The notes beneath the pieces were generated by a model that was not told the DNA's origin, made no database searches, and worked only from the letters and a program-made list of their open reading frames with translations. Below, piece after piece: positions 9,060 through 17,981 of a DNA stretch of 64,000 bases; positions within the stretch are counted from its first letter, which is position 1; each line of letters starts with the position of its first letter. The stretch is from Novibacillus thermophilus (GTDB lineage: Bacteria; Bacillota; Bacilli; Thermoactinomycetales; Novibacillaceae), in assembly GCF_002005165.1 (NCBI RefSeq), contig NZ_CP019699.1, forward strand, positions 1,612,001-1,676,000, in the 5' to 3' direction. The translations under genes and the position numbers were made by a program.

Positions 9060-9300
9060 AAGAAAAAGTTAGGGAGTAGGCAACCTTTCGTTTGACACTC
9101 AAGGACGGTGGGAACACAATCGAAGCGCAGAGCCGAACCATATTTTCACCATCAGGGCCCAGACCCCGTAAAGGAGCAAAGTCGGCCTCCACCTCATGGA
9201 TATGCCGGACGAAGGAATGTGAGGAGAAAATCCCGTGAGCCATGGGAGGGTAAGCGACCATGAGCTGAGTGGAGAAGAGATGCGCGATCATAAATAATTT
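9060..9300 (+). ncRNA. Candidate IS110/IS1111 guide (seek/bridge) RNA region
   Basis: About 240 bases after the transposase stop with no open frame of its own, higher G+C than the surrounding DNA, and several short complementary segments, for example CTCATGGATATG.. and GTGAGCCATGGGAGG.. stretches. Because the 5' non-coding part is short (under ~130 bases after the terminator), the 3' side is the better place for the guide RNA, as in IS1111-type elements. No loop could be matched to flanks because the target core is unknown. Confidence 0.35.
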
Positions 9301-9375
9301 TGAAAATTCCATTACAGGAGTTTTAGGGCATTACTCTTCACTCTATCGGAATATTCCGAAAAGAGGACTTTCTGG

Positions 9376-9468
9376 TAAAAGCCATGAAAAAGCTTCGAAA
9401 TAAGTTCCTATGAAAATTTGAGAATGAACGAGCATGTTAAAGAAAATTATTTATTTCAAGAGGGAGGG
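9376..9468 (+). promoter_or_regulatory. Leader shared with the operon at 28347 (copy 1)
   Basis: ATGAAAAAGCTTCGAA near 9384 and AACGAGCATGTTAAA near 9427, followed by ATTTCAAGAGGGAGGG, closely match 28276-28341 (ATGAAGAAGCTTCGAA, AACGAGCATGCTAAA, ATTTCGAGAGGGAGG). Copy 1 has about 19 extra bases between the two blocks. The shared block ends at the ribosome site in both places. 9301-9375 shows no gene. Confidence 0.6.
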
Positions 9469-9478
9469 TGAACTTTCA

Positions 9479-10792
9479 GTGAAAAAGGCGTTTATATTAT
9501 CTATTGTTCTGTTAATCCTTTTTGTTACCGCGTGCAGTAACAGCGCAGACTCATTAAATGGTGAAGCAGATGGTAGTGAAACGGGTGCAGATACTGAAGA
9601 AATTGAACTCACTTTCACGACTTGGGGAAATGAAAAACATATCGAAATGTATGAAAAGGTTTTAGAAGAGTTTCATGATGAGCATCCGAACATTACAGTA
9701 AAGATTCAAAGTATTCCCCACGCTGATTATCAACAAAAAATATCGGTGCTGGCTGCCGGTCAAGAACTTCCGGATGTTGGTTGGGTCGCGGAACGGATGG
9801 TCCCACAGTTTGTACAGAATGGGATTTTGCGAGATGTTTCAGTACTAAAGGACGATCAGGACTTTGAATTCGATGACTTCATTCCTTCTACTCTGGAATT
9901 GTGGGAACATGACGGGGCATTGCTCGGGCTGCCCTTTTCGACACCGCCGATGATTTTTTACTACAATAAAACGTTATTTGAGGAAGCTGGAATCGAAACC
10001 CCAAATGAATTTGTTCAAAAGGGAGAGTGGACGTGGGAAAAGTTTGAAGAGGTGTCACGTGAACTTTCCAAAGGAGAAGGTTCTGATCGCGTATACGGAG
10101 CGAGATTATTTTATGAGTGGACCAATTTTGCTTTAATGTTATCTCATACGTGGGCGCATGGTGGAGACTTGTTCAATGATGATATGACAGAGTTTACATG
10201 GGATTCTCCACAAGGAAGAAACACCTTAGAGATGCTCGACAGGATGATGTTCGAAGATCGGTCACATGTCCCTCCCCAGGAAGAAATTAATTTCGAAAGC
10301 GGCAAAGTCGGCATGTTCCCCTTTATGTACAGTTATATCGCAAATTTAAGAGATATTACCGATTTCGAATGGGATATTGCGCCACTCCCAAAGGGACCGG
10401 AAGGGCGGATGCCGTTGCTTGGACAGGCAGGAATCGTCGCTTTCGAAGACAGCCAACATCCTGAAGAGGCATTGGAATTGTTGAAGTTTTTAACAAGTAA
10501 GAAAGGCATTCAAGCATCTTCGACATATTTCGTTCCTCCTCGAAGATCAGTATTGGAGTCTGATGAATTTATAAACGTCCCTAACAACCCGCCGCGTGAA
10601 TCGATCGAAATGGCTCTCATCAATGAAATGGATAAGGCCAGAGTGTATCCACAGCATAAAGATTGGACAAAAATTGAAAGCGAAATTATCAGTGGTTTTG
10701 ACCAGCTATTCTCACAGATAGCAGAACCTGCGGACATATTAAAAGAAATGAAGCAAAATATAGACCCAATTTTAGAACAGGCTACGAATTAA
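9479..10792 (+). CDS. ABC sugar-binding lipoprotein
   Basis: 437 residues from GTG 9479 (AGGGAGGG about 11 bases upstream; an ATG at 9434 lies inside the leader). Lipoprotein signal ending LFVTAC-S, so Cys19 would be lipidated. The mature part has the extracellular solute-binding type 1 pattern: ELTFTTWGNEKHIEMYEKVLEEF, LPDVGWVAERMV, and a WTWEKFEEVSRELS segment typical of carbohydrate binders. It delivers an unknown sugar to the permeases at 11599 and 12494. No ATPase gene is in the operon; a shared MsmX-like ATPase is the usual solution (established for B. subtilis sugar importers, inferred here). Probable target of the YesMN pair. Confidence 0.92.
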   Translation: MKKAFILSIVLLILFVTACSNSADSLNGEADGSETGADTEEIELTFTTWGNEKHIEMYEKVLEEFHDEHPNITVKIQSIPHADYQQKISVLAAGQELPDVGWVAERMVPQFVQNGILRDVSVLKDDQDFEFDDFIPSTLELWEHDGALLGLPFSTPPMIFYYNKTLFEEAGIETPNEFVQKGEWTWEKFEEVSRELSKGEGSDRVYGARLFYEWTNFALMLSHTWAHGGDLFNDDMTEFTWDSPQGRNTLEMLDRMMFEDRSHVPPQEEINFESGKVGMFPFMYSYIANLRDITDFEWDIAPLPKGPEGRMPLLGQAGIVAFEDSQHPEEALELLKFLTSKKGIQASSTYFVPPRRSVLESDEFINVPNNPPRESIEMALINEMDKARVYPQHKDWTKIESEIISGFDQLFSQIAEPADILKEMKQNIDPILEQATN

Positions 10793-10809
10793 GTTTACAT
10801 CGAATCAAA

Positions 10810-10853
10810 AGGGGTACAAGGGTCTGGCATAAAACGTTGGGCCCTTCTCCCCT
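10810..10853 (+). terminator. Strong intra-operon hairpin after the binding-protein gene
   Basis: AGGGG/CCCCT outer arm and AAGGGTC/GGCCCTT inner arm (one G-T pair), no T-run. Such hairpins after binding-protein genes commonly stabilise the upstream message so that more binding protein than permease is made. Confidence 0.5.
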
Positions 10854-10872
10854 GTTACAGGAGGGCGTACGT

Positions 10873-11577
10873 GTGGTTAAAAAGAGATTGGAACAATTGC
10901 TAAATCAGTCTCGAATGGCATTACTAGTCAGTTTACCCCAAAATAAACTTCATTTGGCAAAAGCTGCAGTTGAGGAAGGGGCCGACGGTATCAAATTTCA
11001 CATTAATGTGGCTCATTACGCAAGCGGAAATAATTTTAATCATTTTGAGGATTACGTGGAAATCTTTACGGAAGTTCGAAACACATTCGATGGTCCGATG
11101 GGAATCGTGATCGGCGACGATGCGGACAAAATTTCCCAAAGTGAAGTGAAAAAAATCATTGAATGTGGATTTGACTATTTTTCCCTTTATCTTCACCATG
11201 TCCCTAGTTTTCTTGTACGAGACGACCGATTAACCAAAACAGTGGCGCTTTCTAGTCAGTTTCATTTTGCACTACGAAGTCAACTCAAACATTTTAAATT
11301 ATTTGATGTGAAAGGATTGGAATTATCCGTCATTTCACCGCAGCATTACGGAAAAATTTTAACATTAGAAGATTTATTTGTTTATCAATCCCTTATTGAA
11401 GCAACTGATATACCGACGATTGTCCCTTCGCAAAAGTCTTTATCACCAATGGACATCTCCTTGCTTGATCAGATCGGAGTAAAAGCTGTCATGTTGGGAG
11501 CAGTGGTGACTGGGACGGATGAGGCAAGTATACGGCGAACGATATATAAATTTAAAAATGCGATAGATCAGTTATGA
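10873..11577 (+). CDS. TIM-barrel-like protein of unknown function
   Basis: About 234 residues from GTG 10873, seven bases after AGGAGGG. Alternating short strands and helices with phosphate-binding style ends: HLAKAAVEEGADGIKFHIN, DGPMGIVIGDD, CGFDYFSLYLHH, and GVKAVMLGAVVTGTDEASIRR at the C-terminus, which looks like the final glycine-rich loop of a ThiE/NanE/HisA-like barrel. No specific family recognised. It lies inside an ABC-importer operon, so an aldolase, epimerase or phosphosugar-binding role is possible. No membrane segment. Confidence 0.7.
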   Translation: MVKKRLEQLLNQSRMALLVSLPQNKLHLAKAAVEEGADGIKFHINVAHYASGNNFNHFEDYVEIFTEVRNTFDGPMGIVIGDDADKISQSEVKKIIECGFDYFSLYLHHVPSFLVRDDRLTKTVALSSQFHFALRSQLKHFKLFDVKGLELSVISPQHYGKILTLEDLFVYQSLIEATDIPTIVPSQKSLSPMDISLLDQIGVKAVMLGAVVTGTDEASIRRTIYKFKNAIDQL

Positions 11578-11598
11578 CTCCCCTTTAAGAAAGTGTGA

Positions 11599-12504
11599 GT
11601 GATCTTGGCACTAAAGCGTAGTTTGATGAAAAGAGGACTAAAAATCAATGTTTCAGGTTGGCTCTTTACCGCTCCGATGTTAATCGGTCTCACCATTTTT
11701 ATGTTTGGTCCTTTATTGTACGCCTTTTATATGAGTTTTTTAGAATGGCCTTTGTTAGGCGAGAAGACTTTTACCGGTTTTGGAAACTATGAAAGGTTAA
11801 TGAGTGATGACAAATTTCTGACGTCATTGAAGAACACATTCATTTTCAGTGCAGGTCTTGTGCCGTTAAACTTGGCGCTTGCTTTAGGATTAGCCTTGCT
11901 ATTAAAAGATCATCTTTTTGGGATTGGTTTATTTCGCACTGTGATTTTCATCCCTGTCATGACATCGCTGATCGTTTGGTCCATCGTTTGGAAATATATG
12001 CTAGCACCGGAATTGGGATTTATTAACCAACTGCTGGCAGCCTTTAATATAAAGGGGCCTGCGTGGTTGTTAAATCAATCAACGGCGATGCCCGCTATAA
12101 TTGTCACCAGTGCAATTAAAAACGTTGGATTAAATATGATTTTATTTTTAACGGCACTTCAACAAGTGCCAAAGAGCTTGTACGAAGCGGCGGAACTGGA
12201 CGGGGCTAAATCTATTCGACGATTTTTTAAAATTACGTTACCACTCATCTCCCCAACTATATTTTTAACGATGATCATTACGACTATTGGTGCCATGAAA
12301 GTTTTTGGCCAAGTTTACGTGATGACGCGGGGAGGACCTGGTGATAGCACAAAAGTGTTGGTTTACTATATTTGGGAAACGGCATTTAACCATTTCGAAA
12401 TGGGCTACGCAGCAGCTGTTGCATTCGTGCTCTTTTCTATATTAATCGCGTTTACGTTGCTTTCCTGGCACTTTAGGAAAAGGTGGGTCTTCTATGAAAA
12501 TTAG
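11599..12504 (+). CDS. ABC sugar permease, MalF/UgpA type
   Basis: 301 residues, six predicted membrane segments (first FTAPMLIGLTIFMFGPLLYAF), with the cytoplasmic EAA loop YEAAELDGAKSIRRFFKITLPL that contacts the ATPase. GTG start at 11599; a weak AAGAAAG site precedes it. Ends 11 bases inside the next gene, so the two permeases are translationally coupled. Partner of the binding protein at 9479. Confidence 0.92.
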   Translation: MILALKRSLMKRGLKINVSGWLFTAPMLIGLTIFMFGPLLYAFYMSFLEWPLLGEKTFTGFGNYERLMSDDKFLTSLKNTFIFSAGLVPLNLALALGLALLLKDHLFGIGLFRTVIFIPVMTSLIVWSIVWKYMLAPELGFINQLLAAFNIKGPAWLLNQSTAMPAIIVTSAIKNVGLNMILFLTALQQVPKSLYEAAELDGAKSIRRFFKITLPLISPTIFLTMIITTIGAMKVFGQVYVMTRGGPGDSTKVLVYYIWETAFNHFEMGYAAAVAFVLFSILIAFTLLSWHFRKRWVFYEN

Positions 12505-13306
12505 AAAAGGGCTGCGATATGTCGTATTATCGCTCATTTCTTTCATCATGATTTTGCCATTGCTATGGATGCTCGGGACGTCATTAAAAGAACCGACACG
12601 GATTTTTACCCAGTTTATTCCGAACCCAGTCCGCTGGGAAAATTACTTAGAAGTCTTAAGGAATCACGTGTTCCTCATGCAGTATTGGAACAGTATCTAT
12701 ATCGCGGCTCTAGTGACACTTTTGACAATACTGCTTTCCTCAATGGCTGGATATGCGTTTGCGCGCATACCTTTTAAAGGCAGAAATGTATTGTTCTTGT
12801 TGTTACTCAGTGTGATCATGATTCCTCCGGAAGTGACCATTATTCCGTTGTTTCTCTTGATGCGGGAGTTTGGTTGGATTGACACGCATTTACCATTAAT
12901 TATATTACCTGTTTTTGGTCCGGCCGGGGCATTCGGTATTTTTTTAATGCGTCAATTCTTTTTAACCATTCCTCATGAATTAGAAGAAGCGGCTGAGATG
13001 GATGGATGTTCACGATGGGGGATTTACTGGAGAATCATGTTGCCGCTAGCAGTACCGAGTATCTCAACGTTAACGATCTTTACGTTTATCACGAATTGGG
13101 ATGAATTTTTAACGCCACTTATTTTAGTAAATGAACGCGAACTGATGACTCTTCCCGTTGGATTGTCACTGTTTACCGACGAGACGGGTACCGCTTGGCA
13201 TCATATGATGAGTGCGACTTCTTTAGCGACAATTCCTTTATTAATTGTTTTCTTTTTAGCACAGAAGAAGTTTATTGAAGGGATGACAGCAGGAAGCCTG
13301 AAATAA
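12494..13306 (+). CDS. ABC sugar permease, MalG/UgpE type
   Basis: 270 residues, six predicted membrane segments beginning YVVLSLISFIMILPLLWML, and the EAA loop LEEAAEMDGCSRWGIYWRIMLPLAVPS. ATG 12494 lies within the end of the first permease gene (GGTGGG upstream). It forms the heterodimeric membrane pore with that protein. Followed 23 bases later by the FAD oxidoreductase gene. Confidence 0.92.
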   Translation: MKIRKGLRYVVLSLISFIMILPLLWMLGTSLKEPTRIFTQFIPNPVRWENYLEVLRNHVFLMQYWNSIYIAALVTLLTILLSSMAGYAFARIPFKGRNVLFLLLLSVIMIPPEVTIIPLFLLMREFGWIDTHLPLIILPVFGPAGAFGIFLMRQFFLTIPHELEEAAEMDGCSRWGIYWRIMLPLAVPSISTLTIFTFITNWDEFLTPLILVNERELMTLPVGLSLFTDETGTAWHHMMSATSLATIPLLIVFFLAQKKFIEGMTAGSLK

Positions 13307-13329
13307 ACCAGTTGGGTGAGGTGTATTAA

Positions 13330-14679
13330 ATGGAAATCAACGAGCACTATGATGTGGTTGTCGTAGGTGGAGGGCCGGCCGGAATTAATGCCGCGATTGC
13401 GGCAGGTAGAAAAAACATGAAAACTTTACTTATTGAAAGATACGGATTTTTGGGCGGCATGTCCACGGCAGCCCTTGTTTATCCGTGGATGACATTTCAT
13501 ACGAACAATGGAAAGCAAGTGATCAAAGGGATTGCCCAAGAGATTGTCAGTCGATTGCAAGAGAGAGGAGGGTCTCCGGGCCATATTAGGGATACGATAG
13601 GTTTTGTTTATTCTGTAACGCCTTATCATCCGGAGAAATATATCGTACTTGCGATAGAAATGTTGAAAGAAGCCGGTGTCGAGCTATTACTGCATAGTTT
13701 CGTTGATAACGTGTGCGTCGAAGACGATCAGATCACATCTGTCACTGTAACGGGAAAATCGGGAAGAATACACATTGCTGGAGAAATATTTATTGATGCG
13801 ACAGGAGACGGGGACGTGAGCCATTTGGCTGGTGTTCCAATGTTTAAAGGAAGAGAAAAAGACCACAAAATGCAACCGATGACGATGAAATTTCGCATGC
13901 GAGGCGTCAACACCACTAAAATTACGCAATACATGATTGACCATCCTTCGCATTTTTATAAAAAGTCCCTTATTGATGAATTGAAGGCAGGAAAAGTGTC
14001 CTTATCAGGTGTACAAGGTTTTTATCCGCAATGGGAGAAAGCCAAATTGCCGATTAATCGTGATCAAGTCCTGTTCTTTATAGGTCCGGCCGAGGATGAA
14101 GTACTCGTGAACTGCACACGTGTGCAGGGCTACGATGGAACAAACGTTCACGATTTGTCGAATGCCGAGTACGAAGGGAGAAAACAAGTGTTAATGGTGG
14201 CTGATTTTCTTACACAACATGTTCCCGGATTTGAGCATGCCGCTGTCACAACTGTGGGGACTCAGATTGGGATCAGGGAAACGCGCCGCATTATAGGTCA
14301 CTATGTTTTAGATAAGGAAGATGTCGTACAAGGCAGGAAGTTTGACGATGTTATTGCTAGAAGTGGTTACCCTATCGATATTCATGACCCGACAAAACGT
14401 GGGGTTGAATTCGCATTTGTCAAAGGGGACGGTGCATTCGATATTCCGTATCGTTGCCTGATCCCCAAGAATGTGAATAATTTATTAGCTGCGGGAAGGT
14501 GTATTTCAACGACGCACGAAGCTTTTGCAACGACACGGCTGACTCCGAGTGCAATGGCGACAGGACAGGCGGCTGGAACGGCAGCTAGTTTGGCTGTTGA
14601 GAAAAACGTGTCACCTGCGTCTGTGGAGGTCCAGGACTTACAAGATGAGCTTAAGGCTAACGGTGCTGTTCTTGAATAA
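13330..14679 (+). CDS. FAD-dependent oxidoreductase (FAD_oxidored family)
   Basis: 449 residues. N-terminal dinucleotide fold VVVVGGGPAGINAAIAAGR with E-R after the second strand (LLIERYGFLGG), a second FAD contact IDATGDGDVSHLAG, and the C-terminal NLLAAGRCISTTHEAF...ATGQAAGTAASLA typical of this family, which is often found beside sugar importers in Bacillales and Planctomycetes. Cytoplasmic, no signal. SD GGTGAGGTG is close to ATG 13330. It probably oxidises an imported sugar or an inositol-like compound; the substrate is not readable. Confidence 0.88.
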   Translation: MEINEHYDVVVVGGGPAGINAAIAAGRKNMKTLLIERYGFLGGMSTAALVYPWMTFHTNNGKQVIKGIAQEIVSRLQERGGSPGHIRDTIGFVYSVTPYHPEKYIVLAIEMLKEAGVELLLHSFVDNVCVEDDQITSVTVTGKSGRIHIAGEIFIDATGDGDVSHLAGVPMFKGREKDHKMQPMTMKFRMRGVNTTKITQYMIDHPSHFYKKSLIDELKAGKVSLSGVQGFYPQWEKAKLPINRDQVLFFIGPAEDEVLVNCTRVQGYDGTNVHDLSNAEYEGRKQVLMVADFLTQHVPGFEHAAVTTVGTQIGIRETRRIIGHYVLDKEDVVQGRKFDDVIARSGYPIDIHDPTKRGVEFAFVKGDGAFDIPYRCLIPKNVNNLLAAGRCISTTHEAFATTRLTPSAMATGQAAGTAASLAVEKNVSPASVEVQDLQDELKANGAVLE

Positions 14680-14713
14680 TTAATCAATAAACGTAAGTGA
14701 GGGTGATGGAAGC

Positions 14714-16360
14714 GTGAAAAGAAGGGTGATGGTCATATGTTTCTGTTTATTGATGGCTGTTACGAGTATTTATGTGGCTCATGCTCATCCGTCGGAAAAA
14801 GATTTAGCGACCATTGTCATGGTTCCGTTAGACGACCGTCCGGCCAATGTATATTTCCCAGAACAAGTAGGAAAAACAGCGGGAATGAAAATAGTGACCC
14901 CTCCCAAATCGATCATTGGATCGTATACCCAACCGGGTGACGTTAAGAAGGTGAGGAAATGGCTGTTGGATCAAGCGACGCAAGCTGATGGATTCATCAT
15001 TTCGGTCAGTATGACAGCTTATGGTGGGTTGATCGCTTCAAGAACCGGAGTTTTACCTTTAGAAGAAGCATTAGAAGGCGTACAAGTTATTAGAAAATTA
15101 AAGGAACTTTACCCCGATAAACCTGTATATGTTTATGATACAATCCAACGTTTAGCTGTAACTGCGATCAGTGATGAGTATGAACAGTATTATGAACAGG
15201 TAAGGGAGTGGGCTATTCTATATGATCAGGTTGTCAATTTAGGAATGGAGGAGTATCGGGAAGAATTGGAAGCTTTAGAAGAGGCCATCCCCGGACATGT
15301 ATTAGACGACTACCTGCAAGCAAGGGCGAGGAACCATGAAGTCAATAAATATTTAATAGACTTGGTGAGTCAACAATACATTGATTTTTTAATCTTAGCA
15401 CAAGACGATGCAGCACAGTACGGGCTTCATCGGGCAGAACGGGAGAAATTAGTTAAGAAAATTGATGAGTTAGGTGTTGAGCAGCGAGCTACTATTTTTC
15501 CTGGTGCAGATGAAGTGGATGTGGTATTAGTGTCCCGGTTTGTGAATACGTTTTTCGAGACAAAACCTAAAATTTATACAGCGTATAGTGGCGTACACGG
15601 AAAAGAATGGATCGCACCTTTTGAAGATACAACGTTTGATGAAAATGTGTTTAAACATATTGTTGCAGCTGGAGGGGAGATGAAAGACAGCCGAGAAAAA
15701 GCAGATATTTTGTTAATGTTAAATACGCCTTCTCAATCGACGGATGAACGTGAACAAGATATCGATTGCATGGTGGATACAATTAAGGAGTGGTTAGACG
15801 ATGGAAAGAAGGTGGCCATAGCTGATGTAGCCTATGTAAATAAAGCAGATGAAGCACTCATAGCAGCTTTAACTGAAGAAGTGGATATCTCACAAATATT
15901 TGCGTACAGTGGGTGGAACACTGCTGGGAATGCCTTGGGAATCACTGTTGGGCATGCAGGTGCGAGGCATAGTTTTATATCCCAGACCTCTGGGTTTGGT
16001 GTTCCCATGTATAAACAAACAGCAAAAGCGCATTATGAATTTTTATTGCATCGGTTTACGAAAGATCATAGTTATAAAAATATTGTCCATCCGGCTGCCA
16101 ATCGTTATATCGAACAGTTGGGAGCAAGTCAATGGGAACTTGGCGAGCACTACGATGCGGTTAACGACTTTGTACAAGAAAAAATGGAGCAGGAAACGGT
16201 TAAGTGGTTTTCACATTTTAAAAATAAATCTATTTTCTTAGGTTCTAGGGGAAATAAGCGGTTTTATGGAACGATTGACAATCTGGATAGCGTCCATGTG
16301 AAACTTCCCTGGCCTCGTATATTTGAAGCAGAGTTAGAACCACGATTGGAAATAAACTAA
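14714..16360 (+). CDS. Secreted DUF4127 protein
   Basis: 548 residues from GTG 14714 (GAGGGTGATGG upstream). Signal peptide at the N-terminus (VMVICFCLLMAVTSIYVAHAH). The body has the DUF4127 pattern: IVMVPLDDRPANVYFPEQ, SVSMTAYGGLIASR, ILAQDDAAQYGLHRAE and a late YSGWNTAGNALGITVGHAGAR. The family is uncharacterised; members commonly stand beside sugar utilisation genes. Because it is exported while the rest of the operon is membrane-bound or cytoplasmic, it may act first on the extracellular substrate. The Asp-rich motifs suggest a metal or phosphate site (inference). Last gene of the operon. Confidence 0.88.
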   Translation: MKRRVMVICFCLLMAVTSIYVAHAHPSEKDLATIVMVPLDDRPANVYFPEQVGKTAGMKIVTPPKSIIGSYTQPGDVKKVRKWLLDQATQADGFIISVSMTAYGGLIASRTGVLPLEEALEGVQVIRKLKELYPDKPVYVYDTIQRLAVTAISDEYEQYYEQVREWAILYDQVVNLGMEEYREELEALEEAIPGHVLDDYLQARARNHEVNKYLIDLVSQQYIDFLILAQDDAAQYGLHRAEREKLVKKIDELGVEQRATIFPGADEVDVVLVSRFVNTFFETKPKIYTAYSGVHGKEWIAPFEDTTFDENVFKHIVAAGGEMKDSREKADILLMLNTPSQSTDEREQDIDCMVDTIKEWLDDGKKVAIADVAYVNKADEALIAALTEEVDISQIFAYSGWNTAGNALGITVGHAGARHSFISQTSGFGVPMYKQTAKAHYEFLLHRFTKDHSYKNIVHPAANRYIEQLGASQWELGEHYDAVNDFVQEKMEQETVKWFSHFKNKSIFLGSRGNKRFYGTIDNLDSVHVKLPWPRIFEAELEPRLEIN

Positions 16361-16675
16361 AACAGGACTTTACACAACGCTCCGAAAACAATATCATGAG
16401 AACCTACCGAAATAATGAAGTTAGCATAGCTGTCCAACATTGTGAAGGTAGACGACCCAAACAAAAAATGACAATCATTTGGTTCAGACGATCAACGCAC
16501 AAAGGATCCCAGCATCCCTTCATGAAGTAAGAATTAATTTTGATGAACAAGTGGGTTAAAAAATAAGTATTCGGAAAACTATTATCGAATTGTGTTAATA
16601 GCAATGGTTTTAGCTGTTTGTGCTCGAGATGCGATCCTTAAGTTAAGGGTTACAATAATTTTAATTCTTACTCTC

Positions 16676-16873
16676 TTAAAAGCGCTCATCACACAATCCG
16701 AGAATGAGTCAGTGGGCTGCAGCCAGCGCCATCGGTGTCTATAACCCAGTGGCAAGAGAGTCGACTGCACTTAAGATCATGCCCTGGGCGACGACCAACA
16801 GCAATAGTCCGGTGACGATAAACTGCATCGGACGCGAATATCTAGAAGACATTGTGTTTGAAGATGAGCTCAT
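16676..16873 (-). pseudogene. Remnant of a multi-helix membrane protein (NnrS-like N-terminus)
   Basis: Reading the minus strand from 16873, one frame gives RYSRPMQFIVTGLLLLVV, then LATGL-stop-TPMALAAAH-stop-LILGLCDERF-stop, so the frame is preserved but interrupted by two stops before the final one. The layout R-x-x-x-x-x-x-x-T-G-L then ...ALAAxHLxxLG resembles residues 23-70 of the intact protein encoded at 17982 (RVYMLTGLVFL...FLAAIHLFVVGF). The rest of the gene is absent. 16361-16675 shows no gene. Confidence 0.45.
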
Positions 16874-16913
16874 GCTTTCTCTCCTACAACGATTGTTCAA
16901 AAGGTCCGTCATT

Positions 16914-17453
16914 TTAATTTTTTCTGATGGTAATGCGGTATCCGCCTTCTGGAGCTTCTTCTGTTTCATGACTGTAACCAAGTTCATCGAGTTCCGGATA
17001 GAGAAATAGCGGGCGGCGGTCATTGTGGATGACGAGCGTTTCGCCATCGCCTATCTTCTCTAATTTGCGTAAAGTCCGAATCATTGGCTGCGGCGGCTCC
17101 AGACCGCGATTATCTAAAAAGTGGGTTCTCGGTGTAGAACGGCCGTAGCGAGTCACATCCGTTGCTGCCGCGGGAGAATGGGATGCCACTCCGGGTCTCT
17201 CTCTCCAAAACGTCACTTTCCAATGCCATTTCCCTACACGTTCTGCCTCGTGTTTAAATCCTTTCCGACTCAAGACGTTAAACAGCTGTGTCGGTTTGAA
17301 CGGAGCGTGCAACACGAATAAATCGTTAGGATGGAGTGAATACACTTTTTTCATGATCGCACTGAACGGTTCAATTTTGGCAGTTAACATAGGTCGAACG
17401 TCCAATTCAATGACATTTCTATCTTCCGGTTTCAACGGCGTTTCCCCCATCAA
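16914..17453 (-). CDS. Tandem DUF2249 protein
   Basis: 179 residues with two DUF2249 units: VIELDVRPMLTAKIEPFSAIM...KVTFWRE (about residues 14-85) and THFLDNRGLEPPQPMIRTLRKL...YRITIRK (about 110-178). DUF2249 has a TusA-like fold and occurs beside nitrate, nitrite and NO metabolism genes; its biochemical role is not established. The N-terminal ATG follows a purine-rich segment on the minus strand; an ATG one codon later is equally possible. A perfect TGTGA-N6-TCACA box lies about 50-65 bases upstream, so expression is probably under the Crp/Fnr regulator at 20050. Confidence 0.85.
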   Translation of the reverse strand: MMGETPLKPEDRNVIELDVRPMLTAKIEPFSAIMKKVYSLHPNDLFVLHAPFKPTQLFNVLSRKGFKHEAERVGKWHWKVTFWRERPGVASHSPAAATDVTRYGRSTPRTHFLDNRGLEPPQPMIRTLRKLEKIGDGETLVIHNDRRPLFLYPELDELGYSHETEEAPEGGYRITIRKN

Positions 17454-17502
17454 ATACGAATGGTTGCTATTTTTATTGTAATAAGAAAAAGTCCGCCATA
17501 TA

Positions 17503-17518
17503 TGTGATTTAACTCACA
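17503..17518. promoter_or_regulatory. Crp/Fnr-type box 1 (perfect)
   Basis: TGTGA-TTTAAC-TCACA, a perfect palindromic half-site pair, about 50 bases upstream of the start codon of the DUF2249 gene on the minus strand. Confidence 0.75.
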
Positions 17519-17600
17519 TTGGATGCCGCTCTTCAACACCCCGACTTTTCCGGGCTTCCGTCCGGAGAAGCCGGATTTTTTAATGTAGCCAAACGCAAAC

Positions 17601-17762
17601 AATGCATCTGTCCTAAAACTGTGGATGGATATCGAACCGAACGGACACTGGCAAGGAGAAAGCCAGTCGTATTCGCAGAACTCACAATCAGTTGCAATCC
17701 ATAATGAGGCTGGCGACATTAAACATTGTGCAGGCGTGTTTAGAGATATTTCAACGCAAACG
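17601..17762 (+). pseudogene. PAS/PAC domain fragment
   Basis: In the frame opening near 17625, GHWQGE followed by VAIHNEAGDIKHCAGVFRDIS matches the end of a PAS domain and its PAC motif (typically GxWxGE...I.NE.G.I.hyvGvf.DIs). The part before is unrecognisable and the protein stops without an output domain at 17951. It is best read as the remnant of a sensory or GGDEF-type protein. The rest of 17454-17981 holds only regulatory sites. Confidence 0.55.
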
Positions 17763-17824
17763 CATAAAATATGCAACGGCCATCAGCAAAACATGCAAAT
17801 TTGTGAGATGGACACAATCGGAAT

Positions 17825-17867
17825 CGTGATGCACATCACATATGCTCATCTAGACTTGGGTTATCTT
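17825..17867 (+). promoter_or_regulatory. Crp/Fnr-type box 2 with correctly spaced -10
   Basis: CGTGA-TGCACA-TCACA at 17825-17840 (one mismatch to the palindrome). With a class-II centre at -41.5 the start would be near 17874, and TATCTT stands at 17862-17867, exactly the -10 position. Drives the NnrS-like gene at 17982. Confidence 0.65.
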
Positions 17868-17981
17868 ATAGGTGAATCCCCTTTTCAAAAATTGCATAAT
17901 CCGAATAATATCGTGGCACGTGTGTCGTATGTGAATTTCTCACCAAAATAAAAGACCGTCCGTACGGAAGGAAGAACGAGA

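Noticed and set aside
9060-9312. Minus-strand open frame 8959-9312 after the IS110-type transposase
   Set aside because: Overlaps the transposase gene and the structured non-coding end; composition does not support coding.
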